Below are positions 49,875-62,811 of a stretch of DNA of 64,000 nt, piece after piece; the first letter of the stretch is position 1; the number at the start of each line of letters is the position of its first letter. The notes beneath the pieces are model-generated. The model worked only from the letters and a program-made list of their open reading frames with translations, made no database searches and was not told where the DNA came from. A program made the translations under genes and the position numbers. The DNA is from Ceratodon purpureus (taxonomy: Eukaryota; Streptophyta; Bryopsida; Pseudoditrichales; Ditrichaceae): NCBI GenBank assembly GCA_014871385.1, contig CM026423.1:8456803-8520802 (forward strand), written 5' to 3'.

Positions 49875-50370
49875 TGTAGTGGGTCACTGTAAAGCTCACT
49901 GTAATCTAAAACTTATCTTTTGACTGACTTGATATTAGAGAATAAAACCACCATCATTATAAGCGCTTCAAAATAAACGTGAGATATTTTTATTTTTTTT
50001 AAATGTAAAAATTTGACGTATGTGAAATGTCTCATTGAAAACACTACATTTTCAAAATTTAGAGGGAGTGCACAAAATCTTGCTTAAAAATGGAAAGATC
50101 CTCCCACAGTCCCTCTAATTTTAGAAATACAGAGGGAGTGTGGGAGGATTTTCTATTTTTAAGCAAGATTTGGTGTACTCCCTCTAAATTTTGAAAAGGT
50201 GGTGTTTTCAATGGGACATTTCACCTAATCCCAATTTCACAATTATTTTCCTTGAAGTGAAATTTTTGTAGTATTAAGTGCGCTTCTAATGATGGTAATT
50301 TTACCCTCTAATTTTTGATCAGTCAAAGGATAAGTTTTGGTTTACAGTGACCTTTACAATGACCCACTAC
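49875..50370. mobile_element. Long foldback (hairpin) element with arms of about 240 bp
   Basis: Almost the whole element is one inverted repeat centred near 50122. The left arm starts GTAGTGGGTCACTGTAAAG and the right arm ends CTTTACAATGACCCACTAC. Matching inner blocks include TTGCTTAAAAATGGAAAG against TTTTTAAGCAAG, GAGGGAGTGCAC against GTGTACTCCCTC, and ATTGAAAACAC against GTGTTTTCAAT. The central loop is under 20 bases. No coding capacity. The flanking AGGGCTG (about 49766) and CAGCCCT (about 50378) suggest the true ends may lie slightly further out. Confidence 0.85.
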
Positions 50371-50715
50371 ATCAGCCCTAAGTAAAGCCGACTGAAACGT
50401 AGATGGGCTGTGGTGGTGAGAACGTAGTGTACATGCCAAGCGTATACAACGGAGAAGCTCTATTGTCTTTGAAGGAAGTGAAGACACACGGGTCTTTGAA
50501 GGAAGTGAAGATACTGAAGCAACAGTGATTGTAGATTTTCACAATCCCCATGACAAGACCAATTAGAATTAGAAATATTTAGTTTTGAAGTAATATAGAG
50601 GCGCACTGACATAAACAAGAATGTTAAATACAGTAGCAAACACTTACTACTTGGGGTAGTCACAATCTAGAAGTGCACAGTACAACAAGTGGACAATTGT
50701 CAAGAATTTTTTTTG

Positions 50716-51096
50716 TATAAGGTAATGCGCCCAGAAACCGTCCGAATTTCAGGTTTGCTCATTTGGAATAGTGGTGGACTTTTTATAATTTTTGGATGAA
50801 GTGCAAAGCTAGTGCAAAGCCATCCCAAAAAAAAAATCATTTTTTGAGTAAGTCTACAATTTCCTATGAATTTTTGAATGTTCAGCCCTAGGTGCTCCAC
50901 TAACCGTCCCTAGAGTCATGGTTAATATGACCACTTGGATTCTGTGAATAGGACGTTTCTGCACCAATCACAAGCACTCAATTTCTGCAGCCATACACGG
51001 AATTAGAATGATTTTGCACAGTTTCAGGAACAGCCTATGTCAAAGCCTATGGGACGGTTTTTGGGCCGGGACGGTTTTTGGGCGCATTACCTTATA
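50716..51096. mobile_element. Non-autonomous DNA element, 381 bp, 28-bp terminal inverted repeats
   Basis: The left end (50716-50743) reads TATAAGGTAATGCGCCCAGA and continues AACCGTCC. The right end (51068-51096) is its reverse complement with one mismatch. The interior is non-coding and includes a doubled GACGGTTTTTGGGC near the right end. The superfamily is not assigned. Confidence 0.75.
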
Positions 51097-51110
51097 TCAA
51101 AAACTCAAGC

Positions 51111-51176
51111 ATTCAAATTGAGTTAGAGGGCCGCTTCTCACTCATTCAAATTGAGTTAGAGGGCCGCTTCTCACTA
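51111..51176 (+). repeat. Perfect 33-bp tandem duplication
   Basis: Two exact adjacent copies of a unit starting CATTCAAATTGAGTTAGAGG, each ending TTCTCACT. It lies between two mobile-element candidates. Confidence 0.95.
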
Positions 51177-51194
51177 CGACAAAAGATCAATAGG

Positions 51195-52125
51195 TTAACC
51201 CCTAAAGGTTTAAGCCATTTTGGAACCTCCAAAACCAAAAAATTGTGATTTTTGACAACCTTGTAGAAGTTGGAGTATGATTCTTACTTTTTTACTTTTT
51301 TTGTACATCCAACCGTTAGATCTTGAACCTAACTACCTGCACTAATACCATGTCAAATTTCAACGGTTCGATCTTTACCATTTGTGAGATTATAACGTTC
51401 AAAGTTTACTGTTTTTTATTTTGGGCTTTGCGTGAAAGGCATACTCTAAATGGTGCCAAGGGAGATTTGATGATTGTTACCCCAAACATTTTGCTCATAT
51501 TTTTTTCCATGTAGGTAACTAAGTTGGGCACCTCCATGCAAAATTTTAGAGTCTCATTACGCTTTTTTGGCCTTCATGCAAATTACTTACCAGAAGGAGG
51601 TAGAAAATCCATTATATGGTAAAACTTAAATAACATTAATTTATTTTGTTTTTTTTTTAAAGTAAACGGTTGGAAGTTACGTTTATAATTTTTTGAATTA
51701 TTGGAAAAAAAAAATTTGAAAAATTCCTAAATCTCAAATTTTGACAAATTCTGAAAGAAAAAATTGTAAAATTACCAAAAACTGTGAAGGCTGTTCTTGT
51801 AATTTTTGGAGGCTGCCCTTGTAAAATTGGTAAAATTTTTTGACATAGGCCACTTCGGATTTTGAGTATTGAATTGGTTATGAACACATTTCCAAAAAAA
51901 AAAATCTAGAAAAACCTAATTTTAAACTGGCCGTTTTGGACTTGAAACCTAAAATTTCTAGATGAAGGTTCTAAAAGTGAAATTTGGCTTTGAAAATTTT
52001 ACCACATACACCTTGCATTATAGGGAGCATCCAATAAATTTCTTAGGCAAGAATATTACTTTTAATCCCTTCACTTAGGCTGCCCGAAACAGCCGAGAGC
52101 CATTTCCAGAACCTTTAGGGATTAA
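51195..52125. mobile_element. TTAA-ended non-autonomous element, copy 1
   Basis: Begins TTAACCCCTAAAG and ends CTTTAGGGATTAA, a 13-bp terminal inverted repeat with one mismatch and TTAA at both outer ends. Shares interior blocks with the copy at 62812-63670, for example GTACATC-AACCGT-AGATCTTG and ATAACGTTCAAAGT. No transposase ORF. TTAA ends followed by C-rich termini are the hallmark of piggyBac-type elements, so that class is inferred. Confidence 0.65.
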
Positions 52126-53048
52126 TGAATTTCTTCAAATCAAATTGCATGAATGCTAAAGTCTAACCTTTTGGCGTGCACACTAGAGACTAATGTCCAA
52201 AGTTCATCATCTATTTTGTATATGTATTGCAACACTTTTGGAGAGTTTTTGCACCTTGAAGACAAATGCCTCTCGAGGGAAATTTAGATCTCCATTTTTT
52301 ATCAATCAAAACTTCCTTTGACAAGCCATTACATGCTTTTGATAAAATACAAACATGATATGGTTCTTAAGCCCCAATACAATTAAGGAATTGCTGCCAC
52401 AATCCTCATCATAGTCTCTTAATTGCCCATTCAACAATATTTGGTATTGGAACTATGTTGGTCCAAAATAAACCAAATTTCAATTACCCATAAATTTGTC
52501 ATAATAGTGAATCTATGGTGGACGTTTTTCCACATGTTCTACATTTTTATGTATACACCTTCATCAACATTTTCATAACTCCTCTTAAAAATTCAATTTT
52601 CAATGAATTTTCAAATACTCAGCTCCCAGGTCTCGACTTTTGGGTTGGGGCTCAGTAATGTAAGAGGCCAAGGGCTCCAGTTGTGTGGTTTTGTGGTTCT
52701 ATGTAGTTTTTCAGCCCAAGACTTCAGACTCTCGCCTTTGTTCGGGCTGATATTTTGACGATCCGCCTCTCAACTCGGTCTCAACTCGGTCATAGGGAGA
52801 AGCGGCCCTGAGTATCCATCATCTTTCTTGAAAGACTTTGAATCACAAAACTAACTCAAATCACTACATGCTAGAGAGCCCCACTTGATATATGATCACA
52901 ACATCTGATGCATTCGAACATGAAGGTGACACTTTACATTAATGCTAACTGGCCTAGAGGAATTTCTGATCTAAAAATGATAAATACTATGAAGCTGCTG
53001 CTGCGAGTAATGAAGTCAAGAGATAACCAGTTGTGCTAGCTTACGTTT
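52126..53048. other. Intergenic, 3' side of SEC3
   Basis: AT-rich on the left. Around 52640-52820 it is GC-richer, with CAACTCGGTCTCAACTCGGTC doubling (about 52772-52792). The right end should hold the SEC3 3' untranslated region. No gene was seen. Confidence 0.5.
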
Positions 53049-56000
53049 TTAAAAAACGAAGTTCTTGAAAATTTCTTTCATCTCCGATGATGATGGGCTC
53101 AGTGGTTCGCTAGGGTAGCACTTGGCTAGTATTGCTTCTACCGACTCGTACTTGTCCATGAAGTCTTCCTGCAACACATCAGTGAAAGACCCAAAATGAG
53201 CAAGTGATGGTGTCATGGTTGTCAGGATATTTATCAAATTTATAGAGCGATGACCTGGATTACAGAAAAATAAAAAATAAAAAAAATAGCAGGGATAATA
53301 GTATGACAAGACTACGAACCTTGAACTTCTCCCATAAAGATGGAAGTAACTCCTCAGAAGTAAGATGCTTCTGCATACGCTTATACATCGCTGGTAAGGC
53401 CTTTTCCACCTGCCAAAAAAGCCATAGTATCCAGTTTAATGATATATGATTACATGGATTATAAACTAAGGTTGTCATAACGAGGAAACAGAATATAACA
53501 ACATCAGCAAGATACAATGCGTACATATCAGAAACAGTCAAAATTACAAGTAGGGTGGTTTGTCACAATTAAATCGCCTAAGCCATATCGATTGTATTTT
53601 CTCTCGGATGTTATTCAAAGAATGTACTAAGCAATCCTCAAATAATGTAGTCAGTGAACGTACCCCAGAAAGACTAGCTTTCAACGTCTTCCGCAAGTCC
53701 ATCTTTGAGTAACCAAGTTGGAAGGGCATCTCCTCAGGACTAATAGTATAAAGCAGATTTTCTACTTTTTGAGCGAATTGAAACAACCTTTCAAATTGCT
53801 GTTCATACAACACGCATATGTTAGCAACAGATAGAAGTATCGTCTGGTGTTGGACATCAAGTTCATCGAAGCCTGAAAATTATTTTTCAGCACTTTGAAA
53901 GTTGGAACATACATAATTGATAATAGAGTTGATATATCGAGTGCAAGCTTGCTCATAAGCCTCGCTAGCTTGCTGATAGTAGCGGGCCAAAGTTGGAACC
54001 ACATTTGCAAGGTCAAACATACTGCACACCAAAAGTCCACAATGTTTAATCAGTACAGAGAAGAGTTCCAGAAAAACACAAAGATAAAATCCTCTAAAAA
54101 CTTCTAACTATTCGGAAATGATAAAATTACTATTTAAGACACCAAGGAACATGAAAGTGTAGGAGGGCTCACTGAAATTTTTGATTCCTCGAGAACTTTG
54201 TGAGCTCTGTTGCTTATTTGAGAAAATTAAAGTAACGCGTTAAGCATCTACTAAAGGGACAGTGTAGATTAACCTGTTTTGGAAAGCTGCATAATTTTCC
54301 AAAAGAAGAACATCCTGATACTTGGGATCAACCTGTGCAATCCTTTCCAGGACAGCAAACATAGTGTTCACCTGAACTCACCGCAACAAGAATAACAATT
54401 CAAATTACCAAGCTACCCCAACGATGACAAAACGAAGTGGAATTGAAAATTAAACCAATTCTGTTACAGAATTACATTGTAAGATGTTGAATCTAGAGGA
54501 CAGTCCAGGATGATAACAGTGCACTATTATTGTAATGATGACTCTTTCAAATTCGATAATTAGGTACTAATTCAGATGTCTAAAAGGTACAAATGTGCAA
54601 CCATAATTATCAAGAGCTCTTCAACTATACCAAGAAAGTGGTCAAAGGCCAATAAGTTACCAGTTTCATATAGGCTTGATCAACAACATCCCTTGAATTG
54701 CCTTGTATAAGATTTTCCATACGACCTGCAAGTGCTGCAAACCTGCTCCAACCAACAATAAGAAGATTAGTAACATCAGACTTCAATACTAACCAATTAT
54801 CACTACAAAAAGTAGTTGAAGATTCAATTCAATAACAAGTCTGACCTCAGAAATAAAAGATCCAAAACACATGTTAAAATATAACATAATCTGCAGAAAT
54901 GACAGAGGTATAACCTGGGAATGTATGAAAGCACACCCATCTGCTTTACGTTCCGATCATGCTTCTCAATTTGAAGATTTGCCTCGTCCACAAACTGTAA
55001 CAATGAAGCATAAAATGGAGTATTATTAAGTTAAAAAATTACTAAGTTCGAACTGCTCTCCACTACGACATAAACCACGGAATTAACAATCAACAATTAA
55101 CATTTACTAACTGGATCTCAGGAAAACATTAATTGACCTTTACTAACTGGATCTCAGGAAAAGTAGTGATGCATTATGAAAGTAAACATACTCGATTGAA
55201 CTGCAAACTGATCCGGGATTGAAGATCTGCAAGCAAACGCCTCACAAAGCCTGCAGCATCAGCTTTTTGTGCAGAAAGGTATCGTTCTGTGACACCTTGC
55301 ATAGAGATGCACCGCAAAGGATCAATTTTATAAGCCCAATCCACCACTGCATAAAAGTCTTCCTGAATACCATCCAAGAGCTCTTGAAGGGATTGGTTCA
55401 GTGACTCCAACTCTGCTGGATTCTGTTCAGCTGCATGCAAAGTTAGATGAGTCAGAACTCTCAAATAGATAAACGAACGGTAGAAGCAGTACTCTTATAG
55501 CAGAGAGCCAGATTTGCTTACCAGGTTTATCCGACCCGTCCGTCTCTGTGGCACTGATGCCATCTTCATCATCGTCCTTGTCATCCTCAACTCCATGAGG
55601 ATTCAAAGGTAAAACCTCAAAACACATGAAGGACGCGAAAAAGGAGCTCTGCGGAAATGAAACAAGAAAATAGTTCTTGAGTTACCGGTATTTGCTGATA
55701 ACGGGTCAAGATGGAGCATTAAAAACTCTAAGGACAGAAAAAAAATAGAGTATCTTCAGTATGATAGACAAACGACAGAGGTGACGGTTAACATGGAGTG
55801 AATGTACAAACACATTATGTATTAGATTAATGGTTGAGAATTTGAAGATGCTGAAAAGATGCTAAGTTATCATTCAAAGTGAGCTACTAGAGAAATTCAA
55901 TAGAAAATAAAATCATCTAGAAAACAGGATTTGCTCACCTCATCTACAAGAAGTGGAATAAAGATTCGGAGCATTTTAGCGTATGCATCAGACACTGTGG

Positions 56001-59000
56001 AAGTGTCTGCACCTCCAGCACCTTGTGCTGCACCGCCCTGTGAACTGTCCAGCCACGCCCCTGTGCTCCGTGATACTTTGGTGCTAGCTCTAAGCTCATT
56101 TGCAAACTCACGCGCCTAATCACCACAATTCAAAACTTTATCATTAGGGTCAATCCTTCGGACAATGCATAGCAAAACAGCCAGAGAAAATATTAATAAG
56201 ATGAAATATCAGAATTCGCGAAAGACTACATGGAAAGTAGACAACATAACGAGACGTATCACATACCTCACGACGTAGCAGAAGGTTGAGAGAATGGCAA
56301 TATGCCTTCCGCAATGGTCCAAGCGAGCTTTTATCTAGATTCTGCACACATATAAAGCCTAGTTGTCATTAAATGCACATTACTTCAGAAACGATCCATA
56401 TAGTGATTGTTTCCAGTCTCTGCATCAAGGAATATCCATCAAAGATAGCCCTAGTGTGAGTATGATTAGGATACCTTCAAATGTTGTAGCATTCGTGCGT
56501 ATGTACGACATTTGAACCGCAAATCAGCATGATCTGGTCGTTTTAGCTGCCCTCTCTGTATCGCTCATCAACAATTTATCAGTGCTCTGCAGTAGAACCA
56601 TAGACTACAACGTAAATAGCATCAAGATTTTTAAACACCCTACGAGCAGATGGAGGTTATTGATAACGAAGGTATTTATGATATGCAGTTTAACCTGTGA
56701 GAAATAAGTCTTATCACTGATCATGAAATCAACCACGCTAGAGAAGTACTTCCTCAGAAAATCAGACGCCCTTCGAACAAAAGTAGACTTCAGTTTTTCA
56801 AGCTCTATGCGCTTATCCTTGACCTGCACGCACATAGTTCACAGCTTCAAATCAGCGGTAGCACTTGCAAAAAACTACAGAAAGCATAAGCATTCCAAGT
56901 GGTCAGATGAGTCTCAAAAGTGATGCTATCCAGAAATTCAGAGAGTTCCGCAAGATTCGAAAACCATAAACATATGTGAGATTTATCGCAGTCTTCTGCC
57001 ACTAAACAGACGCATATATAGTTGAGTAATGCGACATAACAATCCACCTAAAAGTGACAGTTCATATTATCTTGTAAATTCATTGACTGTACACATTATT
57101 ATGATGCAATGACTGAGAAATTCAGACCAGCCAAATTATCCAGGTTCAGAAACTTACAGCACGCATGTTGACATAATTGGCATCTAGAAACGGAGCATCA
57201 AGACTTCTCAATGCGTTGGTTAACCACTCACAAGCTTCTAAATTTTGAGGCATCCGTTCGTCTACAAAAGTTCCGCTATTCAAAACTGCTGCATACTGCA
57301 ATGCACAATCAACCAGCGCATACATATCCAAAATTAGAAAGGGTACAAACAAACAGATATGCATTTTTCGCTCAAAACAAACAGCTGAGCATGAATATAA
57401 AGACCTTGAAAAGGGCACGTGACCAGGGTTTCGACGAATCAGTAAGATAACAACAGTATACATAATTCCAACGGAATTCGGAACTCTTAACAACGTCAAA
57501 CCCATACCTCAGAAGGGATACTCAGCTTTTCCAGCAAGTTGTTCAATTCTTCTACTAAGGATGCATTGTTCTGAGCCTGCAACTCGAGCTTGTTGTTCCT
57601 TGCTTCTATCTGTCACGGCCAATACATCAGATACTACCTTATCACATTAACTACTGGTACTGTCCAGATCAGGATAGCAGAAAAACGAACATGCCAAGAC
57701 TACAACCTAAACCACTTGCCATATATGCCAGTTGTGTATTAAGTGGCCAACGATAGACAATCAAAGGCGGTTACTATAAGATTTCACGTAACATGCTTCC
57801 AAAAGACAAAACGATAAACCGTAAGCTTCTCTCACGCGTAGCATTGCTCAAATTAACATTCGTGCAAAACGTTGACTCTTGACAGATGAACATAATGCAG
57901 ACTTGCTGTATGATCCTACAAGAGAAACATGAGGATTATGATAACATATACCGACTCAATATCTTCTCGCATGTGACGCAATTTCACGTTGAAGATACCT
58001 AGCCATTCGTCCATGTCCTCAACACTTCCTTGGGCAGCATCTAGCTGTTGAAGAACCTGGACATACATAAAATTTAGGGTGGAACATGAGTAAAAACCCG
58101 CTTGAGCTCTGCAGCTGCTCTCTACGCAGTGAGCAGCCTTCAACCCTTTGATTCTTGTGGTTTGATCATTACTTGCTGAAACCACTTACCAGTGGTACTG
58201 TTCCTTGTCTAAGGATGTTATCGCTTTGTAAAGAGTAGAAATAAGATCTGAGCATACCTCTTCTACAAGTGGCTGACTCTCTAAAATTGCATGCACATTA
58301 GCAGCTTCCAGAGCAGTAAGTTCCCGTTTCAACCGCTCCGAGAATGCCTCTGCCTCATCTATACCAAGAACATATCTGTATGAGCCACATTACACAGACG
58401 TTATTTGAGTAATTATACGAGGACATGAAGGCAGAGTTTAAGTGAATGTGTTGCGTAAACAAATACTTTAGCCACAGTTGTGCTGAAATAAAAGTATTGC
58501 TCGTCCAAATAGAGCCTTCTCTAATTACTCAAACTAAATCAAAAATCCACAGAACATTTCACACAGCAGGGAGAGACGTCAAAGACATGAAGAAGAAGAA
58601 GGAACATACGTTCCAAGCAAGGCTTCCATATCCTCTTCCTCAGCCTTCGAAACAAGTTCCCTCTCCACGCTAACCTTCTCACCCTTCTCCAAACCAGTAT
58701 CAACAGCATCTGTTTCAAGCGGTCCTCCGCTTGGAAGAGTTTTCGCATGAGCCTACAATAAACATTGAGCGAAATCAAAAAGACGCCAGAGAAAAGTGAA
58801 ATATTCATGTGCGCACAGTAGGCTCTAGGATTAGTACCTTACCTGAGGTGGTAGTGATCACCCTACACCAGCACTTGCTCACCCCTGAAGCGTACGAAGG
58901 CCAAACTAAATGTAAGCAGAACAATTTGAGCTGTCCCTAGAAATGACTAAGTATGCAGCCGGTATGAGGAATGAGAACAAATACCTGGGCCCATAATGCC

Positions 59001-61311
59001 ATTTCCACGACATCCATACCAACAATCTTCGGCACTCGCCCAAGGTTCTCCTTACAGAGTTTCAAAATACCTGTAAGAAGGTGGTTTCTGAAATGCAGGA
59101 AAAACGAATTTGAGTCAAAGTTCGCATAAAAGGATCTTTGGTTAAGGAAAATACTAGGTAAGTCTAAGTGCTTCTGAAGGAGCTTAACTCGCTTGTTCAA
59201 AAAAATAAAAACCTGCTAATATTACATATCATCCGAAATCGTACCAAACTAGAAGCATTATAATTTGCTATATGCAAGAATTGCAAAACCATAATACAAA
59301 CAAAACTGGAGCATTGGATAGTATTCACCTATCATCACGCGTGCGCAAAGTCCATTGAGGAGGGGCAACTGGCTTGTTCTTCAAATTGTCAAATCCCTAA
59401 CATCGCAAGACAACCAAGTCGTTAGACCCAGAAACTCAAATCCACTTCAAAATTGCGGTTTAAGAGAGATTTGATGTTAGAGACGAGAAATTTCTGAATC
59501 AACCAAGCCTTTCAAACTTCAGAAGGTGTATTAAATACTGACTTTTCAAGGAAGTGCACTTCATGACGTCATTACAATCAACACATAAACTAAGCTCAAA
59601 GAAGTTGTTGATGAGAGGTTACTTCTAAACAATACATCCACAAAGCATCTTCAACGTCTTCATTACATACTGCAACTTCTTGGTACGTAATGCAACTTCC
59701 TGGTAATGCAACTTCTTGGTATAAACAGTTGGGCATTCCAAAATAAATAGCCGCATATTACGTCACGAAATTCAAGCATTTTCAGGAATTAGTGTAGCCT
59801 TCGGACTCTTCAGGGGAGTGTAGCAGAGGACAAGTTGCAAACCAGGACAAAGGTACAGCCGCTGTTGTCACTAGCCACTGCTTCCACCTTATTCAGGTGC
59901 TTCAGCTTGTATACTTTTGCAGGCTGCACATGCAACAAGGAAAAATCTTAGTTTATCATATACCTCCAACAGCTGGTCATCTGAATGAAATATGAAACTG
60001 GAGAAAAGCCAGGAGAAGACCTCTAAATGGGAATGTCAACGTCTAGTACTAGCCAAATCAGTGTGCTCCATACGTTTTTCATTGCCTAATAGATATTAAT
60101 GATATGTTTTCTGAACCTTCTTCAACAACAGCATCAGCACCCGTGGCGGCCACCAATCAGATCAAGAACATGAACAGTCATACCAGAACAAGCAAAATAT
60201 AGAGACTGCGTCATATGAGAACCATGTCATGGGACGTCTCAATTTCGTCCATGAACCATTATAGAAAGGTGCAATTTTTCATACCTGCATTCCAGTTGGA
60301 GTCTGCTTCAAAACGTGAAGTTTCACTTTAAACTTTTGAGTCTGTTCTGATCGCATTACTGTACATGATAAGGTAATCAAAACCACAAAACGAGCATCAG
60401 TTCTCAGTTTATATGTCAAGATAGGATTATAAAGAAAATGAGAGCATATGAGGTCACAAGTTAGATGATAAGATAAAACAGCCGTTCGTCTCTATTCAAT
60501 TATATGCTGTAGTTAAGAGAGACACTGGTACGTAACAAGACTTGGTACGTATAAATCATAGGAGATGCTCGATGCTGGACAAATTTGAGTGTATATTAAA
60601 CAGGTGAACGCACAATTGTCATTATAGAACTCAAGTATACAATCATCACTCAAGTAGTTGAAATTCATCTAGCTCATCCCTGAGTATTAAACTGAAACCA
60701 TTCCATGCTACTCGACATAATCGTCCGCCTTGATTACATGAACAAGAGAGGCCCTTGCATGGATGCACCCAAATGCTAATACGAGCTAGCCTGCACTAGA
60801 TACATCCCCTAAGAAGACATGCACAAACTAGGAACACAACATCGCCAAAAGGCAAACGTAACCCCCTACATTGCTAAGAATTTACCGTCACATAACAACA
60901 AAATACGAACTCCACGCATTGCACATCCCTATATGCTCATAAGTAACACCTCACGCCATTGCCAATCACATCAAACAGAACAGCCACATTGCCATCTCCA
61001 CCTCTATTCCCCCACACTCTCATATCAATCCTCCAATCCAAAACCAATAAGCATGAAAACACCAAAACAAAAAATTAACAAACCAAACTCACACGATTCA
61101 ATTCCATACCCGTAAGCGCCAGCACGCGTGGCTTCGTACTATGCCGCGTCCGGCGCCCCGCCACGCTCCACGACGCCTGACTCTTCGCCACACGGAACGC
61201 CATCACCACGGAATTCTCCGAGTCCGCGAAAAATGCCTCCACGGCCTGGTTCAAGTCCCCTCCATCCTCCCCTCCACCACCTCCTCCCCCGCCATTTGTC
61301 GCCATCGCCAC
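53049..61311 (-). CDS. SEC3: Exocyst complex subunit SEC3, 23 exons
   Basis: SEC3 helps tether secretory vesicles at the plasma membrane and marks exocytosis sites. Minus-strand exon ends: 61311-61110, 60358-60285, 59926-59843, 59396-59329, 59087-58985, 58752-58610, 58375-58258, 58056-57952, 57609-57508, 57295-57158, 56823-56695, 56555-56475, 56341-56267, 56115-55939, 55648-55522, 55430-55192, 54994-54915, 54742-54661, 54371-54274, 54021-53913, 53798-53664, 53409-53320, 53168-53049. All phases agree; about 892 residues against 887 in Arabidopsis SEC3A. The N-terminus has a glycine run, then a PH-like phosphoinositide-binding part ([20 protein letters not shown] to [17 protein letters not shown]), then coiled coil ([19 protein letters not shown]), then the helical C-terminal Sec3 domain. 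Exon 15 holds an acidic stretch ([10 protein letters not shown]). The start could also be the ATG at residue 3. Confidence 0.95.
55094..55158 (+). repeat. Short tandem duplication in a SEC3 intron
   Basis: TTTACTAACTGGATCTCAGG and the following AAAA occur twice, about 36 bases apart, in the intron between 54994 and 55192. The copies are nearly exact. No effect on coding. Confidence 0.85.
59665..59725 (+). repeat. Triplicated short unit (TGCAACTTCTTGGTA) in a SEC3 intron
   Basis: Three close copies of TGCAACTTC-TGGTA within about 60 bases, in the intron between 59396 and 59843. Confidence 0.8.
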
Positions 61312-62400
61312 CTCTCAATTAACCTATCCACTAATCACCACCAAAAACCTCGAATCGCAGAAATCAACCTCCTGATCTCACCTCCTGCACCCAAACCCTA
61401 GCTCCCCGGTAACTCACCAATCATCACAACCGCAATGCGAACTCCAGAATCACAACCTCACACCTAACCTCACCACAACAAAAAAATCAACCTCTAATTG
61501 CAACCGGATCTAAGCTCCCGCTCCTCCAAAACCTCAAACCCTAGCTCCAAACAATTCCCCCGATCACCTCCGCAACAGCATTGCAACCTCCACTCACTCC
61601 CTCCACCAACCTCACCACCAACCGCCACAACAACCTCACCACCAACCGCCACAACAACATCACCACCACCTCCAACAACCTCCAGATCTCACCCCCCGCT
61701 CCTCCAAACTCCAAACCCTAGCTCCAATCTCCTCTCCACTCCACATCGCCAGCTCCAGTAAACCTCATCACCAATGGCCGCAACAACAACAACAAAAACA
61801 ACAACAGCATCATCACCAACAACAACAACGCAACGTCCAATTGCAACGATGAATCTCACCTCGAAACCCTAGCTCCGAAGCGCCATGGCGATCGCGTCCA
61901 CGGCCATCGCATTGTCGCCATTGCTCGCCATCGCTGCCTCTTCACTACAGCTTCCAACAAAGAGTACGAAGACGACGACGCTGCTGCGATTTTGCTGATC
62001 GATCGTCTGTTCGGGTTCGATCCCTGGCTCCGGGACGAGATTCCTGATTATGAGCGCAGTTGCAACTGCGCGAGTGTTCCGGAGGAGGTCATTGATTCGG
62101 GAGCGTGGAATCGAGCGCGGGATCGGGCGGAGAATGGATCGGCGATTGTTATGTTGTTCATGTTGCGGGACTTGCGGACGTGGAGGTGGAGGTGGCGCTA
62201 CAGGGTCTATAGAATTATGTTGATTTTGGAGGATGGGTGTACTTACTACGAAGATCGTGGTGGGTTTTGGAGTGGTGACGGGTTTGGGTGTGAGGCGTTT
62301 GCGGGGTGGCGAGTTGGTGGTGCGTGTTTTGGTCGGGGATGAGATCCGTGATGAATGAAATGTTGTGGATGATAAACTTCTACATTCGTTCGTGTAATTA
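61312..62400 (-). promoter_or_regulatory. SEC3 promoter and leader, C/A-rich with recurring AAACCCTAGCTCC
   Basis: AAACCCTAGCTCC occurs four times on the plus strand (near 61395, 61533, 61718 and 61866), each followed by diverged sequence; it contains the telo-box-like AAACCCTA. A 27-base unit with CACCACCAACCGCCACAACAA is repeated around 61600-61665, followed by CAA-rich DNA. The ORF at 61992-62342 on the plus strand has no domain I recognise and is not called. Confidence 0.5.
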
Positions 62401-62811
62401 GTGTGGGCGTGAAAATAACGTGGAGGGAAATAATTGGAGGCTCTTCAGGTATCTTCGCTGAAGCAAGTTTTTGAATTATTCGAAAATGTTGTGGAAATGT
62501 AGATTCTCATGTTGCGGAAAGTAACTTACGGTGAAATTCCCTGTGATTTATGATATTAGTGTGGCTTTTTAAAGCGTGTTTTGTAAAATATATGTATGCT
62601 TTTGAGGATGGGTGTGGTTTGTTTTATGTTACGAGGACATATTAGTATTCAAATTATTGAAGTGAGAAATAATAGAAATTGTATTGACATGAAAATCCAA
62701 ACCATATACTATTATTAAAACAAATACTCCTGTCAAGTTAATTAATATTTGAAGAACGAATTTGATTTTTTTAATCTTAATGGCCATTTAACAATTTTTT
62801 TTAAAATTTCC

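Noticed and set aside
62005..62040. GGTTCGATCCC, a tRNA T-loop-like box
   Set aside because: No complete cloverleaf surrounds it; it is an isolated match in GC-rich DNA.
61992..62342. 116-codon plus-strand ORF upstream of SEC3
   Set aside because: It is Trp/Arg/Gly-rich because of local GC composition, with no family likeness and no supporting exons.
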